From contig JAJDUQ010000060.1 of assembly GCA_022826505.1 (NCBI GenBank), forward strand, positions 1-41,373: a stretch of 41,373 nt of DNA, read 5' to 3'. Shown here in pieces: positions 1 through 7,983 of this stretch. The notes beneath the pieces are model-generated. The model ran no database searches. It saw only the letters and a program-made list of their open reading frames with translations, and had not been told where the DNA came from. Source of the DNA: Gammaproteobacteria bacterium (GTDB lineage Bacteria > Pseudomonadota > Gammaproteobacteria > HK1). How positions within the stretch are numbered: the stretch's first letter is position 1; each line of letters begins with the position of its first letter. The position numbers and the translations under genes were made by a program.

Positions 1-92
1 TCGACCTCGCCGACCACCACCTGCGCCTTGTCGAACGCATCCGCCATATCCCCCTTATAGACGAGGCGCTGCGAAAAAGCCAGACCCCAACC
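1..92 (-). CDS. Fragment resembling a xanthine dehydrogenase-family molybdopterin subunit
   Basis: An open frame runs on the minus strand from just after a stop at 93-95 to the window edge. It reads ...SQRLVYKGDMADAFDKAQ VVVGEV. The phrase KGDxxxAFxxAxVVV is common in the large molybdopterin-binding subunit of xanthine dehydrogenase/CO dehydrogenase-type enzymes, where it precedes the segment that begins the cofactor domain. No start codon or N-terminal part is present, so if the resemblance is right this is an internal piece joined directly to the broken aioR. It could equally be a chance frame: only about 30 residues are visible and the identification is by eye. Confidence 0.3.
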
Positions 93-106
93 TCACGGTC
101 ATGCCG

Positions 107-190
107 TCACCTCTTTGCAGCTAGCATGAAATAGCCCTGCATGATCGGGTCGTCTTCGACGATGCAGAGTGTCTTGTCTCTAGCTTGCAT
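107..190 (-). pseudogene. aioR: Truncated AioR-like response regulator (27 codons)
   Basis: ATG at 190 opens a frame reading MQARDKTLCIVEDDPIMQGY and ends at TGA 107-109 after 27 codons. The stretch LCIVEDDPIM is the first beta strand and acidic pocket of a receiver domain (the two Asp next to IVE). The similarity stops right after DDPIM and no other frame continues it, so the phospho-acceptor Asp, any AAA domain and any HTH domain are absent. It lies 72 nt downstream of the histidine kinase, on the same strand, where aioR sits in aioXSR operons. AioR proteins are NtrC-type activators of sigma-54 promoters, which matches the promoter in front of aioB. The loss is therefore either a real deletion or an assembly junction; the sequence cannot tell. 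Confidence 0.6.
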
Positions 191-262
191 GCGTCCTCCG
201 GTCGTGCCGGCCGGTGCTCGCCCTCCATCCCCTTGCCCGGACGGTCGGCTGTACCGACGTAC

Positions 263-1711
263 TCACATCCATTGTCCACCGCCCGTGAGCGGAAGCTCCA
301 CGCGGAACCGGGTCAGGCCCGGCCGGCTGTCGACCGTCAGCTCACCCTTGAACTGCTGCACGATCTGGTAGGTGACCCACAATCCCAGACCGCTTCCGCC
401 GGCGTGGTGGCGGGCGAACGGCTCGAACAGGTGCTCCACGTGGTCGTCGGGGATCGGATCGCCGTCGTCCTCGATGGTGATGCGAAGCAGTTCCGCATGT
501 CTGCGAATGTCGCAGCCGACCATCCCGCCGTCGTCGACTGCTTCGATGGCGTTGAGGAGCAGGTTGATGAGCACTTGCCGGACCTGGGTCGAAGGCAGCG
601 ACATCGGCCCGTTCACCTTGCTCACCCACTCCAGTCTGGCTTTCTTCTTGTGGACTTCGGGCAGGACGAGGGTGCGCACGTCCTCGATGTCGTGGGCGGA
701 CAGGGGATGGGTCTCGAGCTTCGCCTCGACGAGCAGCGCCGAGACGGTCTCCCGAATCTGCTGAAGGCCGCGCTCCAGCAGCGACACGGTCCGGTTCGAA
801 AGCGCTTCCCGTCCGCCGTGCCGCCGGTACGTGCTTAACGCGGTGAGCATGCCCCCGAGCGGGTTGTTGATCTCGTGCGCGACACCGGCGGACAGTCGCC
901 CGAGGGCCGCGAGGCGTTCCGTCGCCACCATTTGCCGCTCGACCTCGCGCTTCTCTCGCAAGTCCTGCAGCATCGTCCGGAACTGGCCGGTGAGACGTCC
1001 GATCTCGTCGCGGGTCCGGATCTGCGGCAGAGCGATCTCCTCCGGCGCCATCGTCGTGACCTTGGACATGCCGTCCGCGAGGTGCACGAGCGGAGCCGCC
1101 ACCCGGCGCCCCCAGGCCCATCCGAGGGGGATCAGCGCGAGCAGCACCAGGACCGTGGTCCAGACCGTGCCGCGCACGTTCTCGTAGAGCGGCGGCAGCA
1201 GGCGCGAGCGCGGATAGATCAGGATCACGCGCCCGAGGCTCGCTCCCGCGAATTCGATGGGCACCACCATCAGCAGGCGGTCGCTCGCGTCGTCTTCGAT
1301 CGCCGCCGGCCCCCCGCCCCGGCGCTGCGCGGTGCGGCCCGGGGGCGAGTCCGGCACCAGCCCCACGTCCTCGAGCCGCGCGAGGATCGGAAACTGCTCG
1401 GGCCGACTCGACACGAACACCCGTCCCTGGGCATCCGCGACGACCACGGCCAGCGGGTCGGACATCCCGGCCTCGGCGGAGGCGAGCCCCTGGATGGTGA
1501 GGTACGCCGGCCACACCGCGTCCTTTCGAATCGGGTCGGCGAGCGCGCTAGCGAGCACCGCCCCGAGTCCCTCGGCGCTCGCCAGCAGGTCCGAGCGCGC
1601 GGATTCGAAGCTTCTCACCGCCGTCGTCGACGCGAGCGCGATCGCGGTCAGCAGGATGACGCCGGTGAAGGCGAGGGGAATCTTGTACCTATAGCTGAGG
1701 TCCCTGAGCAT
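263..1711 (-). CDS. aioS: Sensor histidine kinase of the arsenite-responsive system (AioS-like)
   Basis: A membrane histidine kinase of about 482 aa. It has an N-terminal membrane helix (KIPLAFTGVILLTAIALAST), a periplasmic sensor region of about 150 residues, a second helix (TTVLVLLALIPLGWAW), a HAMP segment, and a HisKA dimerisation helix with the phospho-accepting His in LSAGVAHEINNP. The HATPase domain follows with N box (LLLNAIEAV), G1 (IEDDGDPI) and G2 (GSGLGL). ATG 1711 is preferred because a GGACGG ribosome site precedes it. It overlaps the end of the upstream binding-protein gene by 23 nt, so translation is probably coupled. An ATG at 1762 in the same frame would add 17 residues lying wholly inside the neighbour. 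Position after an AioX-type protein, and beside aioBA, is the main reason for calling it AioS; the kinase alone would be generic. Confidence 0.82.
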   Translation of the reverse strand: MLRDLSYRYKIPLAFTGVILLTAIALASTTAVRSFESARSDLLASAEGLGAVLASALADPIRKDAVWPAYLTIQGLASAEAGMSDPLAVVVADAQGRVFVSSRPEQFPILARLEDVGLVPDSPPGRTAQRRGGGPAAIEDDASDRLLMVVPIEFAGASLGRVILIYPRSRLLPPLYENVRGTVWTTVLVLLALIPLGWAWGRRVAAPLVHLADGMSKVTTMAPEEIALPQIRTRDEIGRLTGQFRTMLQDLREKREVERQMVATERLAALGRLSAGVAHEINNPLGGMLTALSTYRRHGGREALSNRTVSLLERGLQQIRETVSALLVEAKLETHPLSAHDIEDVRTLVLPEVHKKKARLEWVSKVNGPMSLPSTQVRQVLINLLLNAIEAVDDGGMVGCDIRRHAELLRITIEDDGDPIPDDHVEHLFEPFARHHAGGSGLGLWVTYQIVQQFKGELTVDSRPGLTRFRVELPLTGGGQWM

Positions 1712-2564
1712 ACTGTCCGTCCACGAATCGGATGATCTGCTGGATCCCGTCGTACCAGGCATCCTCGCCTGGCACGAATCCGTCGAGGTTCATGCGCCCG
1801 AGCAGCCGCCGTCCCCCGTGGCTGTCGCCCATCGTCACGAAAACTCGCCGGATCGCCTCGAGATCGTCGGTGGCGAGCGACGCACGGGCGGCGATCGGCG
1901 GGAACCCGTACCAGTCGGATTTCGCGACCACGCGGGTCTCGCGGGTCAGTTCCGGCTCTATCCGGGCAAGCGTCTCCCAGATGTAGCCGTCCACCGCTCC
2001 CGCCTGCGCGAGCCCGACCGCGACCGCGCGCACCGTGTCGTGGTGCGACCAGGTGAAGAAGGTCTTGCGAAACAGGCCGGCGCTGCGAAACCCCTGCGTC
2101 AGCATCTCGAACTGCGGTACCAGGTACCCCGAGTTCGAGTCCGGATCGGAGTAGGCGAACACCGTTCCCTGGAGATCGGCGTAGGAGCGGCGGCGCGTGT
2201 CCGACGCGCGCACGATGAGGTAGGACTGATAGCTTGGCTTGCTATCGGCCAACGGCACCGCGACCAGCCGCCACCGATCGCGATGGCGGACATAGGGGGC
2301 GCCGCACACCCACGCGATGTCGATCTCGTCACTCGACAGCAGCTCGCTGATCTCGGCGTAGCTGCCGCGCTGGACGAACTCCACGTCGCGGCCGAGTCCC
2401 GACTCCAGGTGCGCCTCCCACTGCGCCAGGAATTCGTTCTGGTCCTGCAGGATGACGGCGGTGATGCCGAACTTCAGGGGAGGATCGGATGCCTCGGCGT
2501 GCGCAACCGGGCACGCGCAGCCCAGACACAGAACGGCAAACAGGCGGCGAAGCGTGTGACGCAT
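1689..2564 (-). CDS. aioX: Periplasmic arsenite-sensing binding protein (AioX-like, PhnD family)
   Basis: A 291-aa exported protein with a Sec signal peptide (about residues 1-23, ending AHA) and the phosphate/phosphonate (PhnD) periplasmic binding fold. Signs of the family are LKFGITAV at the mature N terminus, ISELLSSDEIDIAWVCGAPYV, and the later IARIEPEL and FPPIAAR segments. AioX proteins bind arsenite through a conserved cysteine and pass the signal to AioS. Here Cys87 in IAWVCGAPY falls in the segment where that cysteine is expected, and it is the only Cys in the visible mature protein. The gene overlaps aioS downstream and is divergent from aioBA with the HicAB-like pair between. The start has a GGGAG site 8-12 nt upstream. 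A generic PhnD-like binding protein is the alternative, made unlikely by the neighbours. Confidence 0.85.
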   Translation of the reverse strand: MRHTLRRLFAVLCLGCACPVAHAEASDPPLKFGITAVILQDQNEFLAQWEAHLESGLGRDVEFVQRGSYAEISELLSSDEIDIAWVCGAPYVRHRDRWRLVAVPLADSKPSYQSYLIVRASDTRRRSYADLQGTVFAYSDPDSNSGYLVPQFEMLTQGFRSAGLFRKTFFTWSHHDTVRAVAVGLAQAGAVDGYIWETLARIEPELTRETRVVAKSDWYGFPPIAARASLATDDLEAIRRVFVTMGDSHGGRRLLGRMNLDGFVPGEDAWYDGIQQIIRFVDGQYAQGPQL

Positions 2565-2603
2565 GTCGTTCTCCCTCGCAATATGTCGGGAGCCGAGCGG
2601 GTC

Positions 2604-2609
2604 ATTATA
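2604..2609 (-). promoter_or_regulatory. Candidate -10 box for aioXS
   Basis: Read on the minus strand this is a perfect TATAAT, 40 nt upstream of the aioX start. No good -35 hexamer stands 16-18 nt further upstream (the bases there read CAAGGC), so an activator or a different promoter is possible. Confidence 0.35.
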
Positions 2610-2834
2610 CGGGGCGAATCATCACGGCCTTGCCCGGCTGTCATGATGAAAGCATGGCAGCAAGACGGTGTGGGCCGAGGGGCACAGGAGTCGAGGCGCA
2701 ACGGGGCTGTGGTGCGCTCGCGGGCGGATTGACGGGCAGGGTTGGGAACGATGTGGTGGCGGTGCTTGAAGTTCGGGGCGAGCACGCCGTGGTATCGGGT
2801 GAGATGGGCGCGGGGGCGTGGCACGGCCGTAGCG

Positions 2835-3059
2835 TCAGGAAGGCGAATGCTCCGCAGAGCGAAGAACCGTCTCAACGATGCCCGCAAGGGTCTCCGAGTC
2901 TATTTCGCTCATGGAGATGGTGAACGTGAATCCGGTTGGAGCCTCCCAACGCCTGGAGGTTTCCGTAATCCGTTCCACCTCCCGGCAGTTCAGGGCTTCG
3001 AGGCGCTGCTTCACCATCCCGTACGGCAGGTGTTTACCTACCCAGGGGCCGTCAACCAT
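2835..3059 (-). CDS. HicA-like small protein, catalytic His not evident
   Basis: A 74-aa protein starting inside the upstream HicB-like gene (22-nt overlap). The pattern VKQRLEALNCREVERI, then WEAPTGFTFTISM, then IDSETLAGIVETVL fits the helix-strands-helix layout of HicA, the mRNA-interferase partner of HicB. HicA normally carries a GSHH-type motif at the start of the second strand; here the position reads ETSRRWEA with no histidine. It may be a diverged or inactive toxin, or another small dsRBD-like protein. The assignment rests mostly on layout and on the partner gene. Confidence 0.45.
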   Translation of the reverse strand: MVDGPWVGKHLPYGMVKQRLEALNCREVERITETSRRWEAPTGFTFTISMSEIDSETLAGIVETVLRSAEHSPS

Positions 3060-3340
3060 CGGGCGATCCTGGCTTGCGGTTGACGCCGGTAGACGGCAAA
3101 TCGGTGAGGAACGAGCTCGCCACTGGAGTTCCTGGCGGGCATCGCCCAGGGCAGTACTTCCACGTCGAGGTGTCGATTATGCTTGTAGAGCCGCTCGATC
3201 GCCGGTACGACATCGGCAAGTACCGCCTCGGGATCGGAGCCCCACAAGAAGAGTCCCGGTACGTCTTCGCTGGAAATGAAAATGCCCATCGGCCTTTGTT
3301 GAACTCGGATGCTCACGAATTCGAACGGTTGCTCTCTCAT
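3038..3340 (-). CDS. HicB/DUF1902-like antitoxin-type protein
   Basis: A 100-aa protein whose first half reads as a HicB/DUF1902 fold: a strand with the phrase MGIFISSEDVPGLFLWGSDPEAVL, followed by a helix (ADVVPAIERLYKHN). The sequence VPGLxLWGxxPEAVL is the usual HicB GLxxxGxTxEEAL turn. Unlike many HicB proteins it has no obvious C-terminal DNA-binding HTH or ribbon-helix-helix. A strong GGGAGAGAGG site precedes ATG 3340. It is the first gene of a two-gene unit with the HicA-like gene. The pair lies between divergent aioX and aioBA and shows no link to arsenic chemistry. Confidence 0.55.
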   Translation of the reverse strand: MREQPFEFVSIRVQQRPMGIFISSEDVPGLFLWGSDPEAVLADVVPAIERLYKHNRHLDVEVLPWAMPARNSSGELVPHRFAVYRRQPQARIARWLTAPG

Positions 3341-3819
3341 GCCCTCTCTCCCGTGGTGCTGGCGTCCATGGACACGATGGCCGTTACATCCCGGCCGCGC
3401 TCGGTGGTGAACGCCGCCTCGTCCGTCTCCGCGATTTCCGGAGCCGCCCGTCTGGCGTGAGCGCGGGGCGGCGCAGCGGTACGGTGCTGGTCATGTCACC
3501 GGCGTTCCTCTGCCGGCGGCGCCGATGATTGTACCCACACTGGGGGGCCTCATCCGGCAGAATCCGTGCCGCCGCGACGCCCGACAACCTCCCGCGACAC
3601 AGAATCTCGTCCAAGTGGTGTGGGACACAGCCTCCCCGTTCATGCGCGTGGCGCTCGCCATGGCCAAGGGAGGGATCGGCCGAACGATCACGCGTACGGC
3701 GGCACCGCAGTTACGGTTCGGTAACCCGATACGCACGTGCACGCCTCCCGTCCCGCTAGGCATGACGTAACCGACTGAAGCCTGGAAACAATTCCGAGGG
3801 GCGACATCTCCTCCTCCGT
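3341..3819. other. Gene-free control region upstream of aioBA
   Basis: No ORF here has convincing coding character on either strand. It holds the upstream part of the aioBA control region, including an inverted repeat at 3710-3725 and a lone GTAAC half-site at 3767-3771. Confidence 0.5.
3710..3725 (+). promoter_or_regulatory. Inverted repeat, candidate activator site for aioBA
   Basis: GTTACGGTTCGGTAAC has GTTAC arms around a 6-nt centre, and 12 of its 16 bases are symmetric. It lies about 100 nt upstream of the sigma-54 promoter, a usual distance for an NtrC-family activator such as AioR. The same half-site GTAAC recurs at 3767-3771. Binding by AioR is an inference. Confidence 0.5.
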
Positions 3820-3835
3820 TGGCCCGCCATTTGCG
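3820..3835 (+). promoter_or_regulatory. Sigma-54 (-24/-12) promoter of aioBA
   Basis: TGGCCCGCCATTTGCG matches the sigma-54 consensus TGGCACG-N4-TTGCW with the invariant GG (3821-3822) and GC (3833-3834) exactly 10 nt apart. Transcription would start near 3846, giving a leader of about 126 nt before aioB. aioBA operons in several proteobacteria are known to use RpoN with AioR. Confidence 0.75.
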
Positions 3836-3971
3836 CGGCGTTGCGCTGCACGACTCGAGTTCAAGCGATCCGCGCGGCCGTCGATCCGGATGCGTCACGG
3901 CGAGGCGACGAGTGGCCGAGGTTCCGGTTTGCGCCCGCGGGATGCATCACGCAAAGGAGGCGAACCAGGAG

Positions 3972-4487
3972 ATGAACAAGCTCAGCAGACGTGGATTTCT
4001 CAAGGCGAGCGGAAGCGGGGTCGCCGCCGGCGCCGCCGTGACGGTGGGCGCGGTGGTGGCGAGCCCCGACGCGAGGGCGGCGGGCGGGGCGCTACCTGCC
4101 TTCGAGAAGAAGATGGTCGGCCATGCCGGCAAGCTCGCGGTCGGTCAGCCGGTCACCTTCGCGTACCCCGACGACGCATCGCCCTGCACACTCGTGAAGA
4201 TCGGGAGCGCGGTGCCGGGCGGAGTCGGTCCCGACGGCGACATCGTGGCCTACAGCAGTCTCTGCACCCACATGGGATGCCCGGTGGTGTACGACGGCGG
4301 CTCCGCCACGTTCCGCTGTCCCTGCCACTTCAGCACCTTCGATGCCGAGCTCTCCGGCCAGATGATCTGCGGGCAGGCCACCGAGAACCTTCCGCAGATC
4401 GTGCTGGAGCACGATTCGGCGGACGACAGCGTCTCCGCGGTCGCGGTCGACGGCCTGATCTACGGCCGCGTCTCCAACATCCTGTGA
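3972..4487 (+). CDS. aioB: Arsenite oxidase small (Rieske) subunit AioB
   Basis: A 171-aa Rieske protein, the small electron-transfer subunit of arsenite oxidase. The N terminus is a twin-arginine signal ([10 protein letters not shown] followed by a hydrophobic Ala/Val-rich stretch to DARA). The two Rieske boxes are CTHMGC and CPCHFS, which supply two Cys and two His for the [2Fe-2S] cluster. The end of the protein ([18 protein letters not shown] and VDGLIYGR) is typical of AioB rather than of bc1 Rieske proteins. ATG 3972 is chosen because the RR motif lies directly after it and AGGAG precedes it; the open frame upstream (to 3819) would place the Tat signal internally. The gene is first in the aioBA operon, 13 nt before aioA, with which it is exported as a folded complex. 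Confidence 0.95.
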   Translation: MNKLSRRGFLKASGSGVAAGAAVTVGAVVASPDARAAGGALPAFEKKMVGHAGKLAVGQPVTFAYPDDASPCTLVKIGSAVPGGVGPDGDIVAYSSLCTHMGCPVVYDGGSATFRCPCHFSTFDAELSGQMICGQATENLPQIVLEHDSADDSVSAVAVDGLIYGRVSNIL

Positions 4488-4500
4488 GGGAGGACATTCG

Positions 4501-6966
4501 ATGAGCATCAACAAGGACAGAATTCCGCTGCCTCCCACGGACGCCGCGAAGTCGCTCATGACGTGTCACTTCTGCATCGTCGGATGCGGCTATCACGTCT
4601 ACAAGTGGGACGCGAACCGGGAAGGCGGACGAGCTCCGGACCAGAATGCGCTCGGGCTCGATTTCCGCAGCCAGCTTCCGGCTCAGTCGATTGTGATGAC
4701 CCCGGCCATGCACAACGTGATCGCCGGCAACGACGGCCGCAAGCACAACATCATGATCCTCCCGGACAAGGACTGCTCCGTGAATCAGGGGTTGTCCTCC
4801 ACCCGCGGCGGGCAGCTCGCCTCGGTGATGTACACGCCCGACGGCGTCGGCGCCAACCGCCTGAAGCACCCGCGGCAGTCCACCGGCGACGACTGGATCG
4901 ACACCACCTGGGACCGTGCCCTCGCCATCTACTGCGGTCTCGCCAGGCGCATCCTCGACGAGCACGGGCCCGACCAGCTCATGTTCAACTGCTTCGACCA
5001 CGGCGGTGCGGGCGGCGGCTTCGAGAACACCTGGGGCTCCGGCAAGCTCATGTTCTCGGCCTTCCAGACCAAGATGGTCCGCATCCACAACCGCCCGGCG
5101 TACAACTCCGAGTGCCACGCGTCGCGCGACATGGGAGTGGGCGAGCTCAACAACTCCTACGAGGACGCGGAGGTCGCCGACACCATCATCGCGGTCGGCA
5201 CCAACGCCTACGAGACGCAGACGAACTACTTCCTCGCGCACTGGATCCCGAACCTGACCGGGGAGAGCGCCGGCAAGAAGAAGGAGTGGTTCCCGGGCGA
5301 GTCGGCAGAGCGCGCGAAGCTCGTCATCGTGGACCCGCGCCGCACCGTGACCGTCACCGTGGCCGAGCAGGTGGCGGGCAAGGAGAACGTGCTGCATCTC
5401 GACATCGAGCCGGGCACCGACATCGCGCTGTTCAACGGCCTGCTGACCCACGTGGTCGAGCAGGGCTGGCACGATGCGGACTTCATCGCCCAGCACACCA
5501 GCGGGTTCGAAGCCGCGCTCGAGGCGAACCGGATGACCCTGGAGGAAACCAGCAGCATTACCGGCATCTCGGTCGACAATCTCAAGAAGGCAGCGGAGTG
5601 GGCGTATGCGCCGAAGGCGTCGGGGCATCGCAAGCGCACCATGCACGCCTACGAGAAGGGGATCATCTGGGGCAACGACAACTACAAGATCCAGTCGGCG
5701 CTCGTGGACCTCGTGCTCGCGACCCACAACGTGGGGCGCCGGGGCACCGGCGTGGTCAGGATGGGCGGTCACCAGGAAGGATACGCCCGGCCGCCGTATC
5801 CGGGTCCGCGCCCCGCGCCCTACATCGACCAGGAGATCATCAACGGCAACGGGATGATGCTCACCTCCTGGGCGTGCAACAACTTCCAGACCACGCTCAA
5901 CGCCGAGCAGTATCGCGAGGCGGTGCTGAAGCGTTCGCGGATCGTGAAGGCGGCGCTCGCGGGTGCGAAGGGCGCGACGGTCGAGGAGACCATCGACATC
6001 GCCTACGAGGCGGTGAAGAACGGCGGACTGTTCGTCACCGTCATCGACCTCTACCCCGTGAAGTTCATGGAGGCGGGGCACCTGGCACTTCCCTCGGCAC
6101 ACCCGGGCGAGATGAACCTCACGTCCATGAACGGCGAGCGGCGGATGCGGCTGTCGGAGAAGTTCATGGATCCGCCGGGCACCGCCAGGGCCGACTGCCT
6201 GATCGCGGCGGACATCGCCAACACCGTCAAGGCGCTCTACGAGAGGGAGGGCAACGCCGAGATGGCCGAGCGCTTCTCGGGCTTCGACTGGAGCACCGAG
6301 GAGGATGCCTTCAACGACGGCTTCCGCCAGCCCGAGGGCATCGACAGCCAGGGAGGCGGAACCGGCCATCTCGTCACCTACGACCGGCTGCGCGCGATGG
6401 GCAACAACGGCGTGCAGCTTCCGGTGCAGGAGTACACCGACGGCAAGCTCGTCGGCACCCCGATGATCTACGCCGACTACAAGTTCTCCACCGGTGACGG
6501 CAAGGCGCACTTCAAGTCCGCGCCGTGGCCGGGGCTGCCGGAACCGGTGGCGAAGCAGAAGTCGAAGTACAGGTTCTGGATCAACAACGGGCGGACCAAC
6601 CACATCTGGCAGACCGCCTACCACGACAAGTACATCGACTTCCGGCGCAGCCGCTTTCCGATGTCGCCGCTGGAGATGAACCCGGGCGACGCGGAGTCAC
6701 TCGGGATCGAGTCGGGCGACATCGTCGAGGTCCTGAACGACTACGGCTCGACGTTCGCCATGGCCTATCTGGAGCCGGACATCAAGCCGGGGCAGACGTT
6801 CATGATGTTCGCCTACGACAATGGGGTCATGGGCGACGTCACCACGGAGTGGACGGACGAGAACGTTGTACCGTACTACAAGGGAACGTGGGCCGACGTA
6901 CGGCGCATCGGGAGCATGGACGACTACAAGCGCACGGTGAGCTTCAAGCGCCGGCGCTACGGATAG
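4501..6966 (+). CDS. aioA: Arsenite oxidase large (molybdopterin) subunit AioA
   Basis: An 821-aa molybdopterin enzyme of the DMSO reductase family that oxidises arsenite to arsenate in the periplasm. Near the N terminus [11 protein letters not shown] gives C22-x2-C25-x3-C29, the three-Cys binding motif of the [3Fe-4S] cluster that distinguishes AioA from four-Cys relatives. Long matches to AioA continue throughout, for example [54 protein letters not shown] and [17 protein letters not shown]. The length is normal for the family (about 820-850). There is no signal peptide of its own; AioA is carried out with AioB. A GGGAGG site precedes the ATG. A strong terminator follows, and no cytochrome c or moeA gene, often found downstream, is present. 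Confidence 0.97.
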   Translation: MSINKDRIPLPPTDAAKSLMTCHFCIVGCGYHVYKWDANREGGRAPDQNALGLDFRSQLPAQSIVMTPAMHNVIAGNDGRKHNIMILPDKDCSVNQGLSSTRGGQLASVMYTPDGVGANRLKHPRQSTGDDWIDTTWDRALAIYCGLARRILDEHGPDQLMFNCFDHGGAGGGFENTWGSGKLMFSAFQTKMVRIHNRPAYNSECHASRDMGVGELNNSYEDAEVADTIIAVGTNAYETQTNYFLAHWIPNLTGESAGKKKEWFPGESAERAKLVIVDPRRTVTVTVAEQVAGKENVLHLDIEPGTDIALFNGLLTHVVEQGWHDADFIAQHTSGFEAALEANRMTLEETSSITGISVDNLKKAAEWAYAPKASGHRKRTMHAYEKGIIWGNDNYKIQSALVDLVLATHNVGRRGTGVVRMGGHQEGYARPPYPGPRPAPYIDQEIINGNGMMLTSWACNNFQTTLNAEQYREAVLKRSRIVKAALAGAKGATVEETIDIAYEAVKNGGLFVTVIDLYPVKFMEAGHLALPSAHPGEMNLTSMNGERRMRLSEKFMDPPGTARADCLIAADIANTVKALYEREGNAEMAERFSGFDWSTEEDAFNDGFRQPEGIDSQGGGTGHLVTYDRLRAMGNNGVQLPVQEYTDGKLVGTPMIYADYKFSTGDGKAHFKSAPWPGLPEPVAKQKSKYRFWINNGRTNHIWQTAYHDKYIDFRRSRFPMSPLEMNPGDAESLGIESGDIVEVLNDYGSTFAMAYLEPDIKPGQTFMMFAYDNGVMGDVTTEWTDENVVPYYKGTWADVRRIGSMDDYKRTVSFKRRRYG

Positions 6967-6985
6967 ACTTGCACCGCGTTGTTCG

Positions 6986-7020
6986 AGCCCGCGGCCGCCC
7001 GAGCGGTCGCGGGCTTTTTC
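6986..7020 (+). terminator. Rho-independent terminator of aioBA
   Basis: A 13-bp GC-rich stem with one G-T pair (AGCCCGCGGCCGC pairing with GCGGTCGCGGGCT) and a CCGA loop, followed directly by TTTTTC. It starts 20 nt after the aioA stop. Confidence 0.9.
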
Positions 7021-7100
7021 TTGAAACCGCGTTATCCTTCGATCATCGACATGCACCTCGGTGACCAGCGGGGATGATGCCCATGCCAAGGGGGGGAACG

Positions 7101-7238
7101 ATGAACGACTCCACCGCCGAGCGCGGCATCATTCCGGCCCGCCATGGGGCCGCCATCCCCTTGGGACGTGGTTCGGAGCTCGTCCTGGTCAACACGTACG
7201 GCACGCAGGTGTCGATACCGCGCGTCGAGTGGCCCTGA
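7101..7238 (+). pseudogene. Truncated duplicate of the DUF1989 gene
   Basis: Starting at ATG 7101 after a G-rich ribosome site, 45 codons read MNDSTAERGIIPARHGAAIP and continue to GTQV, then SIPRVEWP and stop. Residues 9-37 match 23 of 29 positions of the intact DUF1989 gene at 9374 ([18 protein letters not shown]...GTQV). Just after GTQV one C is missing relative to that copy (GTG-TCGATACC against GTGCTCGATACC), and the similarity ends a few codons later. The leader is also similar (CTCGGTGAC and the GGGGGGAACGATGA start region). It is the remnant of a second copy; no function is expected. Confidence 0.8.
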
Positions 7239-7450
7239 TCGCCTTCAGGATTTCGACGATCCCCAGGTCGCGCTCGGCCGCCAGCCCCTCGAAACCGGGC
7301 CCCGCCTCCATCGCGTCGCAGCCGTTGTTGTTTCCTGAATTCTCCCGTGGGACCCCCATCCTCGGAGGCCGCCCGAGTTCCGTTTTGATCTACATTTCAG
7401 ATATTTGGTTTGCCAGATGCAAGGGGGGCAGACCTCCACGGGATGCTCCA
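7239..7450. other. Region between DUF1989 remnant and the 111-aa gene
   Basis: No complete gene is seen. On the minus strand about 7240-7335 reads NGCDAMEAGPGFEGLAAERD and then LGIVEILKAIRAT, which has coding character and may be the tail of a lost gene. I could not assign it to a family. Confidence 0.3.
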
Positions 7451-7786
7451 TCAGTGGAGCAAATCGGCGAGTCCGAGGCGGTGGAATTCGCCTCTGAGAG
7501 CCTCGTCGAACCCCGGATCAATGCCTTTCCAGTACCTGCGTTCCAGATTCCAGGCGTGGAGCTCGCGCACGGCGGTGACGTACTCGTCGTCGGCCTCGGC
7601 GGTGCGCAGCGTGATGTCGCCTTCGCAGAATTCGAGAATTTGCCTGGTGCTCGGATTCGTCCATGTCCCGAAATAGCTCGCGCCCTGTGTCGTGTCGACT
7701 TGCGCCCAGCCGGCGCCGGCACGGCACAGGCGTGCATCGAACTGGTATCGCTCCCCCAGGGCGTCGAACTTTCGGATCGTCTTCAT
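7451..7786 (-). CDS. Hypothetical protein, 111 aa
   Basis: A small soluble protein (MKTIRKFDALGERYQFDARL...) with codon use and composition like the real genes nearby. Features are GWAQVDTTQGASYFGTWTNP, a Trp/Thr-rich beta-like segment, then ILEFCEGDITLRTAEADDEY and a helical C terminus with the phrase RRYWKGIDPGFDE. Similar short proteins with a WAQVDT...YFGTW...FCEGD core occur, from memory, on plasmids and integrated elements, but I know no function. There is no signal peptide, metal site or HTH. It is alone on the minus strand between the DUF1989 remnant and the AAA ATPase. Confidence 0.65.
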   Translation of the reverse strand: MKTIRKFDALGERYQFDARLCRAGAGWAQVDTTQGASYFGTWTNPSTRQILEFCEGDITLRTAEADDEYVTAVRELHAWNLERRYWKGIDPGFDEALRGEFHRLGLADLLH

Positions 7787-7948
7787 ACTTCACCACCACC
7801 GGCGATCGCTCACCTCAGGACTGGTGACGAAAGCCCAAATGTGTCCACGAGACCGGGGTAACTCCACTTCCTCGCGCACTGGAGCCAATCAGCGCGGCAG
7901 GTTTCCCGCCGGCGAGATTCATTGCACATCGGTGACGGCGATTAAATT

Positions 7949-7976
7949 TTGCAAATTCGGACTCTGATTCCATAAT
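7949..7976 (+). promoter_or_regulatory. Sigma-70 promoter of the DUF4143 ATPase, probably leaderless
   Basis: TTGCAA (7949-7954), a 16-nt spacer and CATAAT (7971-7976) make a plausible -35/-10 pair in an AT-rich patch. The start point would fall at about 7983, next to ATG 7984, and there is no Shine-Dalgarno sequence. Confidence 0.55.
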
Positions 7977-7983
7977 TGCAAAG

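Noticed and set aside
3491-3898. 135-aa minus-strand frame upstream of aioB
   Set aside because: It spans the sigma-54 promoter and inverted repeat, has no recognisable motif, and its composition is unlike nearby proteins.
4330-6624. 764-aa open frame antisense to aioA
   Set aside because: It is the shadow of aioA codon bias in GC-rich DNA: rich in Arg, Val, His and Asp repeats, with no domain, while the plus strand encodes an unmistakable AioA.
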